The notes: generated from the sequence alone by a model not told the origin. A DNA stretch of 64,000 bases from Phaeodactylum tricornutum CCAP 1055/1 (GCF_000150955.2 NC_011670.1:1221766-1285765), one strand, 5' to 3'; numbered from the stretch's first letter, positions 53,805 through 64,000 are shown. Program-made: numbers and translations.

Positions 53805-55078
53805 TTACATGGATGTATTACCAATGAGTTTCCAAGTCCACTTGGCGTCTTCGGTATCGATGACGAGGTATCCTTCGGAAAGACCAGGATTCTGTGGACG
53901 AAACCGAATGATAAAATCTGTATCCGTCCTACCACTGAGCGATCCCTCCGTGGGCTCGACGACCCAGTCCGTCGGGGTTCCGGCGGAAAAGGCGGCACGG
54001 AAATCTGAAAAGCCCATGAACGAGTTCTAAGCAACCAAAGGTCTACGTGAGAATCCTCTTGCGTACAATTGGAAAGAAATTAGCGATAGGGCATAGCGGC
54101 GATCATACCTTGAGCTTGAATTCGTATACTTTGGGCTGGTTAATACGAGAGTTGAGTTCGATCACCCCCTGCAAATCGTTGCCAGGCTGGACGGCACCAA
54201 AGGCTTCGTTTAAATCGAACTCCTAAAAATAATAGAGAGAGAGAGCGCAGGCACTCCGTTAATGTAAGAAACCGGCTTGGAGAGCGAGAGAATAGCGTTA
54301 CTCATCAGAGGAGTACGTTCCGACGCACGGGGTTTTTGATCGTATTTCGCATCAATAGTAACATTCACCGCAACGTACCTGATTTCGCTCCACCCCAAAC
54401 TTGGACAAATTCCGCCAATCCTCGTCGGTCTCAACCTTGTCGTAGTCTTCGGTCATGAATCGGTGTTGCTTGCGTTCGGCCAAGACTTCTTGTTGGTTCA
54501 TCCAATTCTCCAACTGCTGCGCCCGAGAGGTATCCATACCCTTTTCGTCAATCAGCTTCTCGGCGTAACCCGTGCTTTTTCCCCAGGCGTTCTTGGCCGA
54601 CATGGTCTTGGATTTGGCCATTTGCGTGGCTCCGGTCCATTCCTTTTCGAGTCCCTTCTTGCCATCGCCGGCAACACCCATCTGACCATCCCCTGACGGA
54701 ATATAAAGGCAACAAATGTGTGTGTAAGAGAGAGAATACACTAGAGCAAGATTGAAAGGGAGTGTCGTTGCACCAAGGATCCCATCGCGGAAAGCAAAAC
54801 GAGAGACACGTACCACCATCGAATTCGTCAAAATCCACAAACTGGGACCAGTCGCCCACTCCACCGTTGACAACTTTGTCGGGCGATAAATTGGTGAATT
54901 CACGCGATTCTTCTTCAATATTGGGATTGGCACTGGGAGAGTTCAATTCGTCGGAAAGATCGTCGAGGTAGCCGTACAGGGCTGCCTTGGTAAACGCCGC
55001 CTTGGGCTGCGGCGCAAACGCGGCGACGCCCGAGGGCGCGAGACAGATCCAGGTAGCCACCGCAACCGACAACTTCAT
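53805..55078 (-). CDS. Plastid-targeted protein of unknown function, four exons
   Basis: Four exons, 55078-54814, 54692-54379, 54222-54109 and 54026-53805, keep frame and encode 304 aa; introns are 121, 156 and 82 bp, two with GTACGT. The signal peptide ends in VAAFAP, the diatom plastid motif. The mature part has a charged middle (GDWSQFVDFDEFDGG, GLEKEWTGATQMAKSKTM, coiled AQQLENWMNQQEVLAERKQHRFM) and a C-terminal beta-rich segment, WVVEPTEGSLSGRTDTDFIIRF and GYLVIDTEDAKWTWKLIG, reminiscent of the MSP/ASH immunoglobulin-like fold. That fold call is by pattern only. Role inside the plastid is unknown. Confidence 0.75.
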
Positions 55079-55807
55079 GATACTATCGAAAAAGGAGTTT
55101 GCAAAGAGAGAGACAGAATGCAATTGTCTAGACTTTTCTAGCAAAAGAACAACACAAGAAACAGGGATTCTTTGCGCCGAATGCTGGTTTCCACCGTGAA
55201 CCCTGCTGGAGCAAATCAGAACCCAAAATTTCCAGGCCGCGTTACGGGATAGTGTGGTACTACAGGTTACTGGCCAGTGATGGGTAGTGAAGTGATGTCG
55301 AAGATCCGAACGGCCTCACAGCAAAAAGAACACCCAACAGACGGAGAGAGAGATCCGAAAGTGACAATCGGACATTTGGTTGAAATGAGAGATAGCTCCT
55401 GTAGAATCCAACCTCAAATGTGTACTAAATAAGGTGACATGAATGTTCCATCCTCATTCTATTGGAATCCGGCGTTTGGAATTAGACTAAACGAGTATGC
55501 CTCATTTAATGGAATAAATCAGCTCCGGGTTTTCTTTTGTTAGTCGTTCGAGTCGGATACAATCATCTTCGGACATCGTCTCCGTTCCGGAAACGCAATT
55601 TTTTGCTGGAGTGCTTTTGTTATTGCTTGGCCGACCAACCCAAACCACTGTCCAGTAGCACACGGCGACTCTAGCTAGGAGTGTTTCACTTGAGGTTGTT
55701 TCCGTTGCGTACCACCGAGACCCTTCCAAGGTTCATTAGAAATCATCGATTTCCTTCCTCTCCCAGTGTCCCGTATATCTAACTAGCAGCGTAACGGTGG
55801 AAACAAG
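55079..55807. promoter_or_regulatory. Divergent promoter region, plastid unknown / RPN7
   Basis: About 730 bases. A 75-codon leftward open frame at 55502-55729 ends ETMSEDDCIRLERLTKENPELIYSIK and could be a small gene, but has no family mark, so it is only mentioned here. Confidence 0.45.
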
Positions 55808-57289
55808 ATGGCGGATTCAACTGCTCCAGCGAAACCTCCAGTCGCTCCGAAAAAGGACAAGACTCTGGGTCAGCCCTCGGCGTCGGAAGAAACGGCTTCT
55901 CTCTATCCCAAAATGGATCTGTGTCAGAAAATGCACCGCTTAACGGCGGCGAAGCACGCTGGAACGCTCGACAGCCTGCTGGAATTGCAAACCGAAGTGT
56001 TTACCGCCATTGCCGTGGATTTGGTGAACCCGTCACTCTACCGGCGTTTACAACTCGAACTCTACGGCGCTCCGACTCCGTCGAACGCCGCTGCTGCTCT
56101 GAAGCTGACAACCGACGATCTAGATCAGCTGCAAGTCAAGCAGGAGAAAGAGTTGGCGACGCTCGAAGCTGCCGTCACAGACGCGCAGGAAAACGCCGGT
56201 GACATGGAAGTGGTGGACGCCCGCGTCAAGGTGGCGCGATTCGCCGCACAGTCGCTGGCGGAAAATGTCGCCCTCGACGCCTACGAAAAACTCCTCGACG
56301 TACCCAAACTCTCTTCCGGAAAAAAGATTGACGCACTCATGGAACAAGCGCGCGTAGCGAGCTTTTACAAGGATACGAGCCGGGCCGACGATTGCATAGC
56401 TCGAGCCGATAAAATCGCCAACGAAGGGAGCGGCGGCGATTGGGATCGACGCAATCGTCTCAAAGTTTACAAGGCTCTTCAGCGGTTGTTGCACCGGGAT
56501 ATGCAAGCCGCCGCCGAAGCTCTTTTGAGCTGTATTGCCACCTTTTCCTGCAACGAAATCTGCTCCTACGGGGATTTCATTGTCTACACCATGCTCACGA
56601 ATTTGTTGCATTTGAAACGACCCGAACTCAAGGTCAAGATCATTGATGGACCCGAAGTGCTGTCGGTCGCCAATCATAATCCGGTTGTGGTACGTACGTT
56701 GGCTTTTGTTGGTGATGAATATGCTCTTGTAAAGACCACACCACATAGCGAAAGGACGATGAGTCATTGTTAACATATCTCTATTGATCTTAGCAATGGA
56801 CGGATTCGATTTCTCTGTCATTTCGATTCACAATTGAAAAACAATGCTCACCTCTAGCTATCTTCTTTATGATTTTTTAAAATACAGATCAAGCTCGTCA
56901 ACGCCTACTACGACTGCGACTACAAGACTTATTTGAATGCCATGGTGGAAGTCGAACAGGTCTTGCTCGACGACCGTTACCTACAACCCCACGCAGCGTA
57001 CTGGATGCGTGAACTCCACCTTCTCGCCTACCAGCAATTCCTCGAATCTTATCAATCGGTCCGATTGGATGCCATGGCCAACGCCTTTGGCGTTTCGGTC
57101 GATTTCATCGACACGTACGCTTCTCGATTTATTGCCTCCAATCGACTCTCCGCAAAAATTGACAAGTTCGGCGGGGTCATTGTCACCAATCGACCCGATC
57201 GGAAGAATGCCCAATACCGCGATATGATACAAAAAGGTGATCTCCTGTTGAATCGCATTCAAAAGCTGGCCCGCGTGGTAGATTTGTAA
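55808..57289 (+). CDS. RPN7: 26S proteasome regulatory subunit RPN7 (PSMD6)
   Basis: Two exons, 55808-56689 and 56888-57289, over a 198-bp intron (GTACGT...ACAG) encode 427 aa. The TPR-like helical N-terminal part (KIDALMEQARVASFYKDTSRADDCIARAD, RRNRLKVYKALQRLLHRD) leads into the PCI domain, with FSCNEICSYGDFIVYTML, then IKLVNAYYDCDYKTYLNAM across the splice, and SYQSVRLDAMANAFGVSVDFID (winged helix). RPN7 is a PCI subunit of the proteasome lid, helping hold the deubiquitinase RPN11. Some N-terminal residues (Ala/Pro/Lys-rich) are diatom-specific. Confidence 0.95.
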
Positions 57290-57825
57290 AAATGATTCAC
57301 AGTCAACGCGTAGGTCTGTCGTGCGTTGCTGGTAACCTAGTGGTGTGACATTCCTGACCTATTCATACACTGTCAACACAATCCTCCTTATTGTTAGAAT
57401 GCTATGCAATAGTCCTGCACGGCCTGAATACTGTGGGCCATGTAGTTGATCTACTAGAGCCTTGACTATCCAAGTGCAGTTATTAAAGTACTACTATACC
57501 CCAACGTACTACCTCCAATGATTTGCCGCGTTGGACGTTCATGCCAAATAAGGCCACAGGAGCTTTTGTGGTAGAAAGCAAGCACATTCCCCACTCAACG
57601 GGCGCTCCCGCTAGAGGCGCAAGAATGATGTCGGAGCGTCTATAGAAACACCGCTTGTCAATTCAACGGACAAAAAAGAAACGGATGCGCCACGAATGTG
57701 TTTCTCCCTTGAGTCAACTAGATCTTAAAATATTACTATTTTGCACAAACATCCACCAGCACAAATTCCCCGTACGTACAAGAGAGAGACGAAAGAGAGT
57801 CTTTCCGAGATGATGAATACTCTTT
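57290..57825. other. Intergenic 0.54 kb, no gene seen
   Basis: Between the convergent RPN7 (+) and small membrane protein (-) genes. No coding frame supported. 3' flanks of both. Confidence 0.6.
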
Positions 57826-58320
57826 TCAATCTTCCTTTCGTCGTGCCAAGCGGGCCGATCTACGTGGAGTAATACCCGAGTCGTCTGCGCTCTTGGACGT
57901 GTTACGCTTGGGAGTCGTCACGCCTTTGGATGTGGATCGCTTAGGCGATGCCACCTCGTCATTTTCGTCCTCTCCAACGGGGGCCTTTTGTACCGACAGA
58001 GATGAGAGACCGAGAACCGCTAGGAACCCTAACAGTGCCACCTGAAATTGTGCAAGAGGCAGGAAGGTCAGATTACGATGTCTCTTGTATGGAAGAAAAA
58101 AATATCACATGAAGGCCTGGCCAACAAAGAGACAGTCACGAAGCCTCATCCGATGTGACGAGCGAAAAAGGAAAAAGCCGTTGGTCCATCCGATATCGGC
58201 GTGCAACGAAAGGGCACCTACCACGATCATGATGGGGACTTGGTATTGGGGATCGATTGAAACCATACTTTCAATTGGGGAGTCAACGACAGGAACAGCG
58301 GACAGGTGCTCTGTTTCCAT
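57826..58320 (-). CDS. Small single-pass membrane protein with basic C-terminal tail
   Basis: Two exons, 58320-58222 and 58041-57826, with a 180-bp intron (GTAGGT...TCAG) give 104 aa. The splice completes a hydrophobic span VPIMIVVALLGFLAVLGLSSL (about 28-48), with a short acidic N-terminus before it. After it come a charged region and two SPKR/TPKR-type units (KRSTSKGVTTPKRNTSK), ending PRRSARLARRKED. The family is not recognised. A membrane anchor with a basic, possibly phosphorylated tail is inferred. The Pro-Lys-Arg-Ser/Thr units could bind nucleic acid or acidic lipid. Confidence 0.65.
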
Positions 58321-58809
58321 TGTGTTGGTCGCTTTCTCGAGGGTTGTCGTACACCGTTCACATGTGTATGTGTGTGTGTTAAACCTTTTGATTTTCCGGT
58401 GCGTTCTATATTGCCCAAGGTCCTCGCGAGAACGAGGGCAGGTGCACCGCGTCGAGACGGCTCGCTAAAAGCTTTAGCTCGGACATTCAAGCGTTATTTG
58501 AAAACGCCTGTATCACATCGGTAAGAATTAATTTCGCGCAAGCCAGACTTATACAATCAAAATATACAATACTGTATAGAATATTCACAAAAAGTCTGTC
58601 CATTGCCCATTCTCGTCTTCTTATTCACATCAGCCGTCCCACATTCGATTTACGACGAACCAAACAGCGACCAAATTGAACGATGGGATTCTACTTCATC
58701 CACATTATCCGTGTGCCCCCCTACAATTCAAACCAAAAGGGATCGATCTCTGAATATCCATTTGATTCATCTGAATAAAGATCCTCAGACCCGCACTTCA
58801 ACTCTTACA
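58321..58809. promoter_or_regulatory. Divergent promoter region, small membrane protein / U2AF-like gene
   Basis: About 490 bases between the start codons, with a TG-run near 58362-58380. The frame from 58603 is open into the U2AF-like gene but has no ATG before 58810. Confidence 0.5.
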
Positions 58810-59910
58810 ATGTCCATGTTTCCTCCATCCCATATGCCGTCACTGCCACAGGCGTCAGCCATCCTGCTATCGGCGCAAGCTGCCGCCCAAGACAAAATCA
58901 ACCGTGAGCTCTTTGTTGGAAACACGCCCCCGGGCACTTCTGAACTGCTGCTCCTACATTTTGTGAATAGTGCGATGCGACGCGTGGGTCTCTGTCAGCC
59001 GCACGAAACTCCCGTAATGAACAGCCGGGTCAATAGCAAATTCGCCTTTATCGAGTTAGTCAGCGCGGAGATGGCGAATCGTGCAATGAGCCTTAACGGG
59101 ATTCCCTTTCTTGGAGCTGTTCTAAAAGTATCACGTCCTACAAAGTACATGGGACCGAACGTTCCCACCAAAACATGGCAAGATTTGACGGGGCAGTCTT
59201 TACCGGACGGCGTAGCCTTAGATGCCGAACAGGAGAAAATGACGCGCGAATTGTTTATCGGCAACACTACCCCCGAAATGACCGAATCGGTGTTGCGAGA
59301 TTTCCTGGGCAACGCAATGGAACAAGTTGGCTTGACAGTCATGCCTGGAAATCCTATTACGGCTTGTCGCGTTTCGGGCAAGTTTGCCTTTGTGGAAGTA
59401 CGCACGAAAGAGGAGGCGACGAACGCACTCAATTTAAACAACATTCCGTTCATGGGAACCGCCCTTCGAGTTGGTCGACCCTCTAAATGGAATGGACCTC
59501 CGGATCATCACGGGAACTGGGAAGATATCCTGGCCAAGTACATGGCGGGTGAAATCCAACCGAATCAGCCAGGCGGGGCAATGGCAGCCCAAACGCCGGC
59601 TTTACCACAAGTTGTGAGTCGTGTTGTAGAGCTGCAAAATATGCTTTCGGACGAAGACTTGGTCGACGAGCAGGCCTATCAAGAGGTTCTGGAAGATACC
59701 CGTGAGGAGTGTTCACAGTTTGGTAAACTTATTTCGGTGGTGATTCCGAAAAAGGGTGAAACAGGGGAAGGGAAGATTTTTTTGGAATACGAGACAACGA
59801 ACGATGCTGCTCAAGCGATCCAAGCGCTCGAAGGTCGAACGTTCGATGGGCGCAGAGTCCAAGCGACATCATGCGCGGAAGCGAAATTCGTCGCCATGGA
59901 CTATGCATAA
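58810..59910 (+). CDS. U2AF65-like splicing factor with three RRM domains
   Basis: Single exon, 366 aa. RRM one (about 33-115: RELFVGNTPPGTSE, KFAFIELVS) resembles RRM1 of the large U2AF subunit. RRM two (about 150-235: RELFIGNTTPEMTE, PGNPITACRV, KFAFVEVRT) looks like a second RRM1, not the classical RRM2. The third (about 275-360) is a U2AF homology motif with a GRTF loop and the RNP-like KIFLEYE, ending EAKFVAMDYA like U2AF65. The U2AF large subunit binds the polypyrimidine tract at 3' splice sites; no N-terminal RS domain or ULM is seen. Start 58810 is the first ATG in frame. Confidence 0.87.
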   Translation: MSMFPPSHMPSLPQASAILLSAQAAAQDKINRELFVGNTPPGTSELLLLHFVNSAMRRVGLCQPHETPVMNSRVNSKFAFIELVSAEMANRAMSLNGIPFLGAVLKVSRPTKYMGPNVPTKTWQDLTGQSLPDGVALDAEQEKMTRELFIGNTTPEMTESVLRDFLGNAMEQVGLTVMPGNPITACRVSGKFAFVEVRTKEEATNALNLNNIPFMGTALRVGRPSKWNGPPDHHGNWEDILAKYMAGEIQPNQPGGAMAAQTPALPQVVSRVVELQNMLSDEDLVDEQAYQEVLEDTREECSQFGKLISVVIPKKGETGEGKIFLEYETTNDAAQAIQALEGRTFDGRRVQATSCAEAKFVAMDYA

Positions 59911-60108
59911 TTTAGACAGAGGTGGAGCTTTTTGTTTCGGAACAAGAAATGTCGAAATGATTCCTGCGAGCTTGACGAAATTTATGAAAATGCAGAATCC
60001 GGTGTTTAGGATCATTTTAACCGTGTATATAGTCTGGTGCTTTGAAGTGATAATCTATTTCAATTTCCTATTGATACATGCAGGCAAGGAGTGACTCGAA
60101 AAAAAGGC

Positions 60109-61647
60109 TTAGTCTGAAGCCGAGACCAATACCTCCGACCGCTCGTCGCGGCTCGGAACCGATGACCCAGTAGCATTGTCGTTGTGCTCCGACGAGTCGT
60201 GAACTTGATCTGAATGTGTTGAATGCGACCACCCTTCCTTTAGTCCACCACCGTTAGGCCAGAAACAAGCATATCCGAGCTGTGCCATACCGGCGGGACG
60301 CGGACTCCGACCAGTCGGGAGCTGCGACACCATTTCAGCCTCGTCCAATCGAGAAATTAACTCGGGTCTGGCCTTTTGAACACCCTGATTGATTTTGTGA
60401 AATAACTTGAATGGCTCTATTGGTGCAACCGCATTGACGGCGGACCTCATGGCCCAGTTCGGAATGTCGGGACCGGGACTGCCGTGCGCCACCATAGATA
60501 TACGAGTCTTTTCCGGATCATCGGGATCGCGCCCAATATAACTGGCACCTCTTAGTGCGTAGGCCCATGGATTTTTGCCTTTGGATTCGTCCAGATGAAT
60601 AGAAGGCTCGCTGTGGCAAGCTTGATTGACGAGTACTTGTGTGCCATCACGCAGCCATCGATGTTGACAGTATGTTAGAAACTCTCGAGGTTTAATAAAA
60701 AGGATTTGGTACGTTTGTCCCCAACAAATCTTGGAATGCGGGGATACTTCTTCCACGTCTACATGGCGTAATATCAAATCATTGTAGTCAGTCATCTTTT
60801 GCTCCTGTGCCAGATAGGCACACACTTCGTCCAAGGTTGCGTCAATGGTAGCGTACGCTTTGAGACAAGGATATTCTCGTTCGTCCTTCAGATCAGCGTG
60901 CGGACCGCGAGAATCCTTCATCCATTTCAGGTAGGCTCTGGTTCGTCCTTGCGAGTTCATATGCCTCATCACTTTATTGCACTGGACTTCCGTCCAGCCG
61001 TCGACCTCGCCGTCTTGTTCAAAGAGAAGCTCGTCAGCCCATCGTTCCACATCCGCTCCAATAGCATCGTATTCTCTTTGTCGCTTCTTCCGAGCCATAA
61101 TAGAAAGCGGTCCTTTCGGTGGATCTACCTCGACGCTGGGCGTTTCTCCGGAAGACGATGTTCCCATCATACTCTGTCTCATATCGTGCAATTCTTTCCT
61201 AAGCGCTTCCATTTCGTAACGCATCCCCCTCAATTCTTCCAACGTAAGAGTCATGGTCTGTTCCACCGTTACACGAGGCTTTCGATTGTGAGTAGATGCT
61301 AGATCTTTCACTTTGGAGGGTGTTAAACCGTAATAAATACCCGCCGAAGACAGATGCTGATCAATCCTATCCAGGTCAATGTCTAATTTCGGTGGGCGCG
61401 GCCGTTTTCGTTTCGTGGTCACGGAAACTTCTACTGCGGAGGCGCTCCGCTTATCACCGGGGTGGCGCTTGGAGAGTGCTGGAATGGAGCGCAACCAACC
61501 ATTTGGAACATTTTTTAGAAAGGTCCGGGCGGCAGTCGTAGATAGTGAGGGTGCCATCCGATCGGCCGAGACTTCCCAGACGGTTTCGTGGGACCACAGC
61601 ATCCAGAACAAGCTCAACGGCAGGAAGCATCTCCACCACGACATCAT
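60109..61647 (-). CDS. START-domain lipid-binding protein with signal peptide
   Basis: Single exon, 512 aa. The N-terminus (MMSWWRCFLPLSLFWMLWS) is a signal peptide or anchor. A coiled coil (EELRGMRYEMEALRKELHDMRQSM, about 135-160) is followed by a START-like domain (about 220-430): YPCLKAYATIDATLDEVCAYLAQ, DYNDLILRHVDVEEV, CWGQTYQILFIKPREFLTYCQHR, RISMVAHGSPGPDIPNWAMRSAVNAV. START domains carry one lipid in a helix-grip pocket. Ligand is unknown. Proteins of this shape are found across diatoms; the C-terminal 80 residues are polar and disordered. Confidence 0.78.
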   Translation of the reverse strand: MMSWWRCFLPLSLFWMLWSHETVWEVSADRMAPSLSTTAARTFLKNVPNGWLRSIPALSKRHPGDKRSASAVEVSVTTKRKRPRPPKLDIDLDRIDQHLSSAGIYYGLTPSKVKDLASTHNRKPRVTVEQTMTLTLEELRGMRYEMEALRKELHDMRQSMMGTSSSGETPSVEVDPPKGPLSIMARKKRQREYDAIGADVERWADELLFEQDGEVDGWTEVQCNKVMRHMNSQGRTRAYLKWMKDSRGPHADLKDEREYPCLKAYATIDATLDEVCAYLAQEQKMTDYNDLILRHVDVEEVSPHSKICWGQTYQILFIKPREFLTYCQHRWLRDGTQVLVNQACHSEPSIHLDESKGKNPWAYALRGASYIGRDPDDPEKTRISMVAHGSPGPDIPNWAMRSAVNAVAPIEPFKLFHKINQGVQKARPELISRLDEAEMVSQLPTGRSPRPAGMAQLGYACFWPNGGGLKEGWSHSTHSDQVHDSSEHNDNATGSSVPSRDERSEVLVSASD

Positions 61648-62647
61648 CGTGTGCAGGTAGTGACTCTTTCGAGTGTAAAGGAGGGCCTTCCAAAAATCAA
61701 GGAACGGACGGAATACGCTTCGTCTTCAACCGATCCAGTTCGATATATAGTGGCCTCGATCCACAAAGTGGCATCTGTGGTGTTTACCATCACGGCGTTT
61801 GGCCTTCCAGGAAAAAGACACGCCTTCAACCTCGCGACATCAACAGAAAAAGCACGGAAGTCGAATTGGAAACGCGTCATACGGCAATCGTGTAATGGGA
61901 CTGGAAGTGAGCAGCTGTGACATGAGCAGCTGTAACATGTGAGTGACGGTCTGCTGATTTACCGTTACCACCACGAAATCCACGGACCTTTCCGTAATGT
62001 CATAAAAATACCATGTAACAAAGAGCAGAATCCAAATTGACTGTGAGCATGAAACTTTTGAGATTGTCGTCATTTCGACAAATCACTTGTCTTCCTGTTT
62101 GTTTCTGGCTAGAATTGCTGGTTATTGGGTATGTATAGCTAACACTCTCCTTCCTTGCGTTAGTTGCTTTTCTCTTTTTTATTTTTTACACTACTTCAAT
62201 TGTCATGGCTCCTGAAGGCTTTGCCACCTGACTCTGAGTCAGAAATTATTACACTGCCTGTCCGAGCTAGCGGCGATCTTTGCTGTTCTGTTGGCAAATC
62301 GCTCTTTGGGGCCGATTTCGAAATTCGACCCGAAAGCGTCTGTTCTTCGCCGGTGAAAGCCTCGTGCTCTCAAGACCGATCGGCCCGATCGATCCCCAAT
62401 GATTCCGTGACCATGACGAAGACTACGAGAATGTACAGACGAACAGCAACACTTTTGTCGCTCCTTGTCATCCTGCTGCTACTCACGTTCGTTCCAACTT
62501 AGCTCGCTGTTGATTGATTCATCGCGCTGCTTCATCACAACTTAACTGAATTGCCACAAAAGAATTTGCTTTTACTCCTTACCGAGTCCGGTACCTCCAC
62601 GTGACTTTTCGTTCCTCATCAAGACCAAAAGGACCCTCTCCTCCACC
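61648..62647. promoter_or_regulatory. Divergent promoter region, START protein / LOG-family gene
   Basis: About 1.0 kb with no supported gene. A frame at 62164-62502 ends in a hydrophobic TATLLSLLVILLLLTFVPT but opens only with a non-ATG codon, so it is not called. Confidence 0.5.
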
Positions 62648-63695
62648 ATGGGCTCCGCCACGACACTCGAGCCTGACGATCCCGCAGTTCCAGAAGTTCC
62701 GCAAGCCGTCACGGATAGCGAGTTTTGCCGGAAACCTGCACCGGCTCCACTCCGCGTCTGTTGCTACGGTTCATCGTCCAGTCTGACGCCGGAACGGTAC
62801 CGGACGGAAGCCCGGTCCCTGGGATACATTCTCGCTCGTCGTGGGCACACTTGCGTCAATGGGGCAGGTTCCTTTGGTTGCATGGCCGCCATGAACGAAG
62901 GAGCCGCCATCGGTAATGGACACATCGTTGGAGTCATCCATGAAATGGTAGGTTCTTTGGAAACAATGTTCCGTCTGCCGTAGTCCTCTTATCAAATCTC
63001 GTCTCACGTTGCCGCTTTCGTTTCGCTGTCAGTGGCTCGTAGACTCTTCTGACTGGGCCGACGTCCCGCTCCGAGATGGTGGAGCCCATCCGGTCTTTGA
63101 ACGCTCCGACCACCGCGACGGCCCGACACGCGAAATGCTCGTGGCGGGTGGTGACGATTTGCAGGAACGTAAAAAACTACTCGTCCAAGGCGCCGACGCC
63201 CTGGTGGTCCTTCCCGGCGGCCCGGGAACCTGGGACGAACTCTGGGAAATGGCCTGTGGACGCAACATTGGACTCCACGCACTCCCGATTGTTTGCGTCA
63301 ACGTCGACGGTTACTACGAACCCTTCCAGGCCATGCTGCAACGCGCCTACGACGATCAATTAACCAAATTGCCCCCGCACGAGATTGTGCATTTCGAAGA
63401 CTCGGCGGAAGCCGCCGTGCGGTGGGTGGAAAACGCGCAACGCGACAAGTCGACCACCACGGATCGACTCCGCCACCGAAATTCCGCGTTGCGACAAACC
63501 TCCGTCTTGCACGGGTCGCTGGACGAGTCGGATTCACGGTCATCTTGGATAGGGCGGAGCCTCTCGAGAGCGAGTGAGTGGGCGACCGAGCAAGAAACAT
63601 GGTTGGTACCATGGGTACAAGCCAGTGCTCTCTTGACAGTAGGAGGACTAACCGGCTTTCTTCTCGCCACGAAGAACGCCTCGAAAATAGCATAA
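62648..63695 (+). CDS. LOG-family cytokinin riboside 5'-monophosphate phosphoribohydrolase, C-terminally anchored
   Basis: Two exons, 62648-62947 and 63033-63695, over an 85-bp intron (GTAGGT...TCAG) give 320 aa. Rossmann-like lysine decarboxylase/LOG fold: VCCYGSSS, GHTCVNGAGSFGCM (the GG.. of the nucleotide site), DDLQERKKLLVQGADALVVLPGGPGTWDELWE containing the PGGxGTxxE motif, and DGYYEPF. LOG enzymes release the free base from cytokinin riboside monophosphates; some relatives hydrolyse AMP. Compared with a 180-220 aa family norm it has an N-terminal extension and a C-terminal stretch ending with one membrane span (VQASALLTVGGLTGFLLAT). Confidence 0.88.
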
Positions 63696-64000
63696 TTATA
63701 GTCACGGATTGCCGAGCCACGGTGGACTTCTATTGTTCTACTGTAGTAAGGTTACATTGGATGGAACCGTATTGTACTTACAAAAGGGTAGAGCACATAG
63801 CGGAAAATCGCCTCCTAGTCGGTCTGCGTCCCAAAATAATCTCGGAGACGCTGTCGTTTGCGACTCCCTTGGTGTAAATGATCCTTATCCGGACCGCCGC
63901 ACCCGTAACTTTCTCGGACTACAGCCTGGACTGTGTGCCGATTAAGACACGCATCGAGATGCTGGTTCAGAATATCGTTCTTTCGGCCATCTAGTTCACG
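63696..64000. other. Intergenic to window end, no gene seen
   Basis: About 305 bases after the LOG-family gene. No frame with family support; a neighbouring gene could begin beyond the window. Confidence 0.55.

Noticed and set aside
62164-62502. Open frame ending in a hydrophobic segment, possibly a tail-anchored protein.
   Set aside because: It opens with a non-ATG codon; the only in-frame ATG leaves about 30 residues.

Overview
This is nuclear DNA from a photosynthetic eukaryote with a red-algal-type secondary plastid, most likely a pennate diatom such as Phaeodactylum tricornutum. The genes are compact, lie on both strands and carry few, short introns. Several proteins begin with a signal peptide followed by an ASAFAP-like motif (ATAFAP in triosephosphate isomerase, VAAFAP in an unknown protein, ALAF in a PsbP-like protein), which is how diatoms target proteins to their four-membrane plastid. 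Nineteen introns can be placed from reading frame plus protein family; eight begin with GTACGT and only two with GTAAGT. Species and introns are inferred from sequence alone, with no transcript data.

Layout. 0-5 kb: 5'-partial branched-chain aminotransferase, PsbP-like thylakoid lumen protein, and an F-box/Sel1/MYND protein. 5-10 kb: an isocitrate-lyase/PEP-mutase family enzyme divergent from an APC7-like TPR protein, with an exact-looking 93-bp tandem duplication between them, then a COA7-like Sel1 protein. 10-19 kb: glutamyl-tRNA reductase (HemA), a LYAR-type zinc finger protein, a PIP30/FAM192A-like protein, an unknown gene with a reading-frame change, a Dbp5/DDX19 helicase and a lysine-rich protein. 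19-28 kb: plastid triosephosphate isomerase divergent from plastid dihydrodipicolinate reductase, a SET-domain protein, a diatom-type TPR-like protein and an HMA-domain protein with a second Cys cluster. 29-38 kb: glutathionyl-hydroquinone reductase, APE2-like AP endonuclease with a PIP box, a plastid protein with two AlgH/DUF179 domains, a gene-poor stretch with a hairpin-forming repeat, and UTP15. 38.5-48.6 kb: one very large VPS13-type lipid-transfer protein. 48.9-55 kb: an unknown protein, a four-exon metacaspase and a four-exon plastid protein of unknown function. 55.8-64 kb: proteasome subunit RPN7, a small membrane protein, a U2AF65-like splicing factor with an unusual RRM set, a START-domain protein and a LOG-family phosphoribohydrolase.

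The window is a mosaic of housekeeping genes, not an operon-like system. Plastid metabolism (tetrapyrrole entry, Calvin cycle/glycolysis, lysine biosynthesis, photosystem-associated) is well represented, together with RNA processing, protein turnover and DNA repair. I found no CRISPR array, no rRNA, no convincing tRNA and no intact mobile element. The least explained items are the HMA plus CxC-cluster protein, the metacaspase with an altered catalytic motif, the U2AF-like protein with duplicated RRM1, the four-exon plastid protein and the repeat-bearing gene desert at 34.7-36.1 kb.
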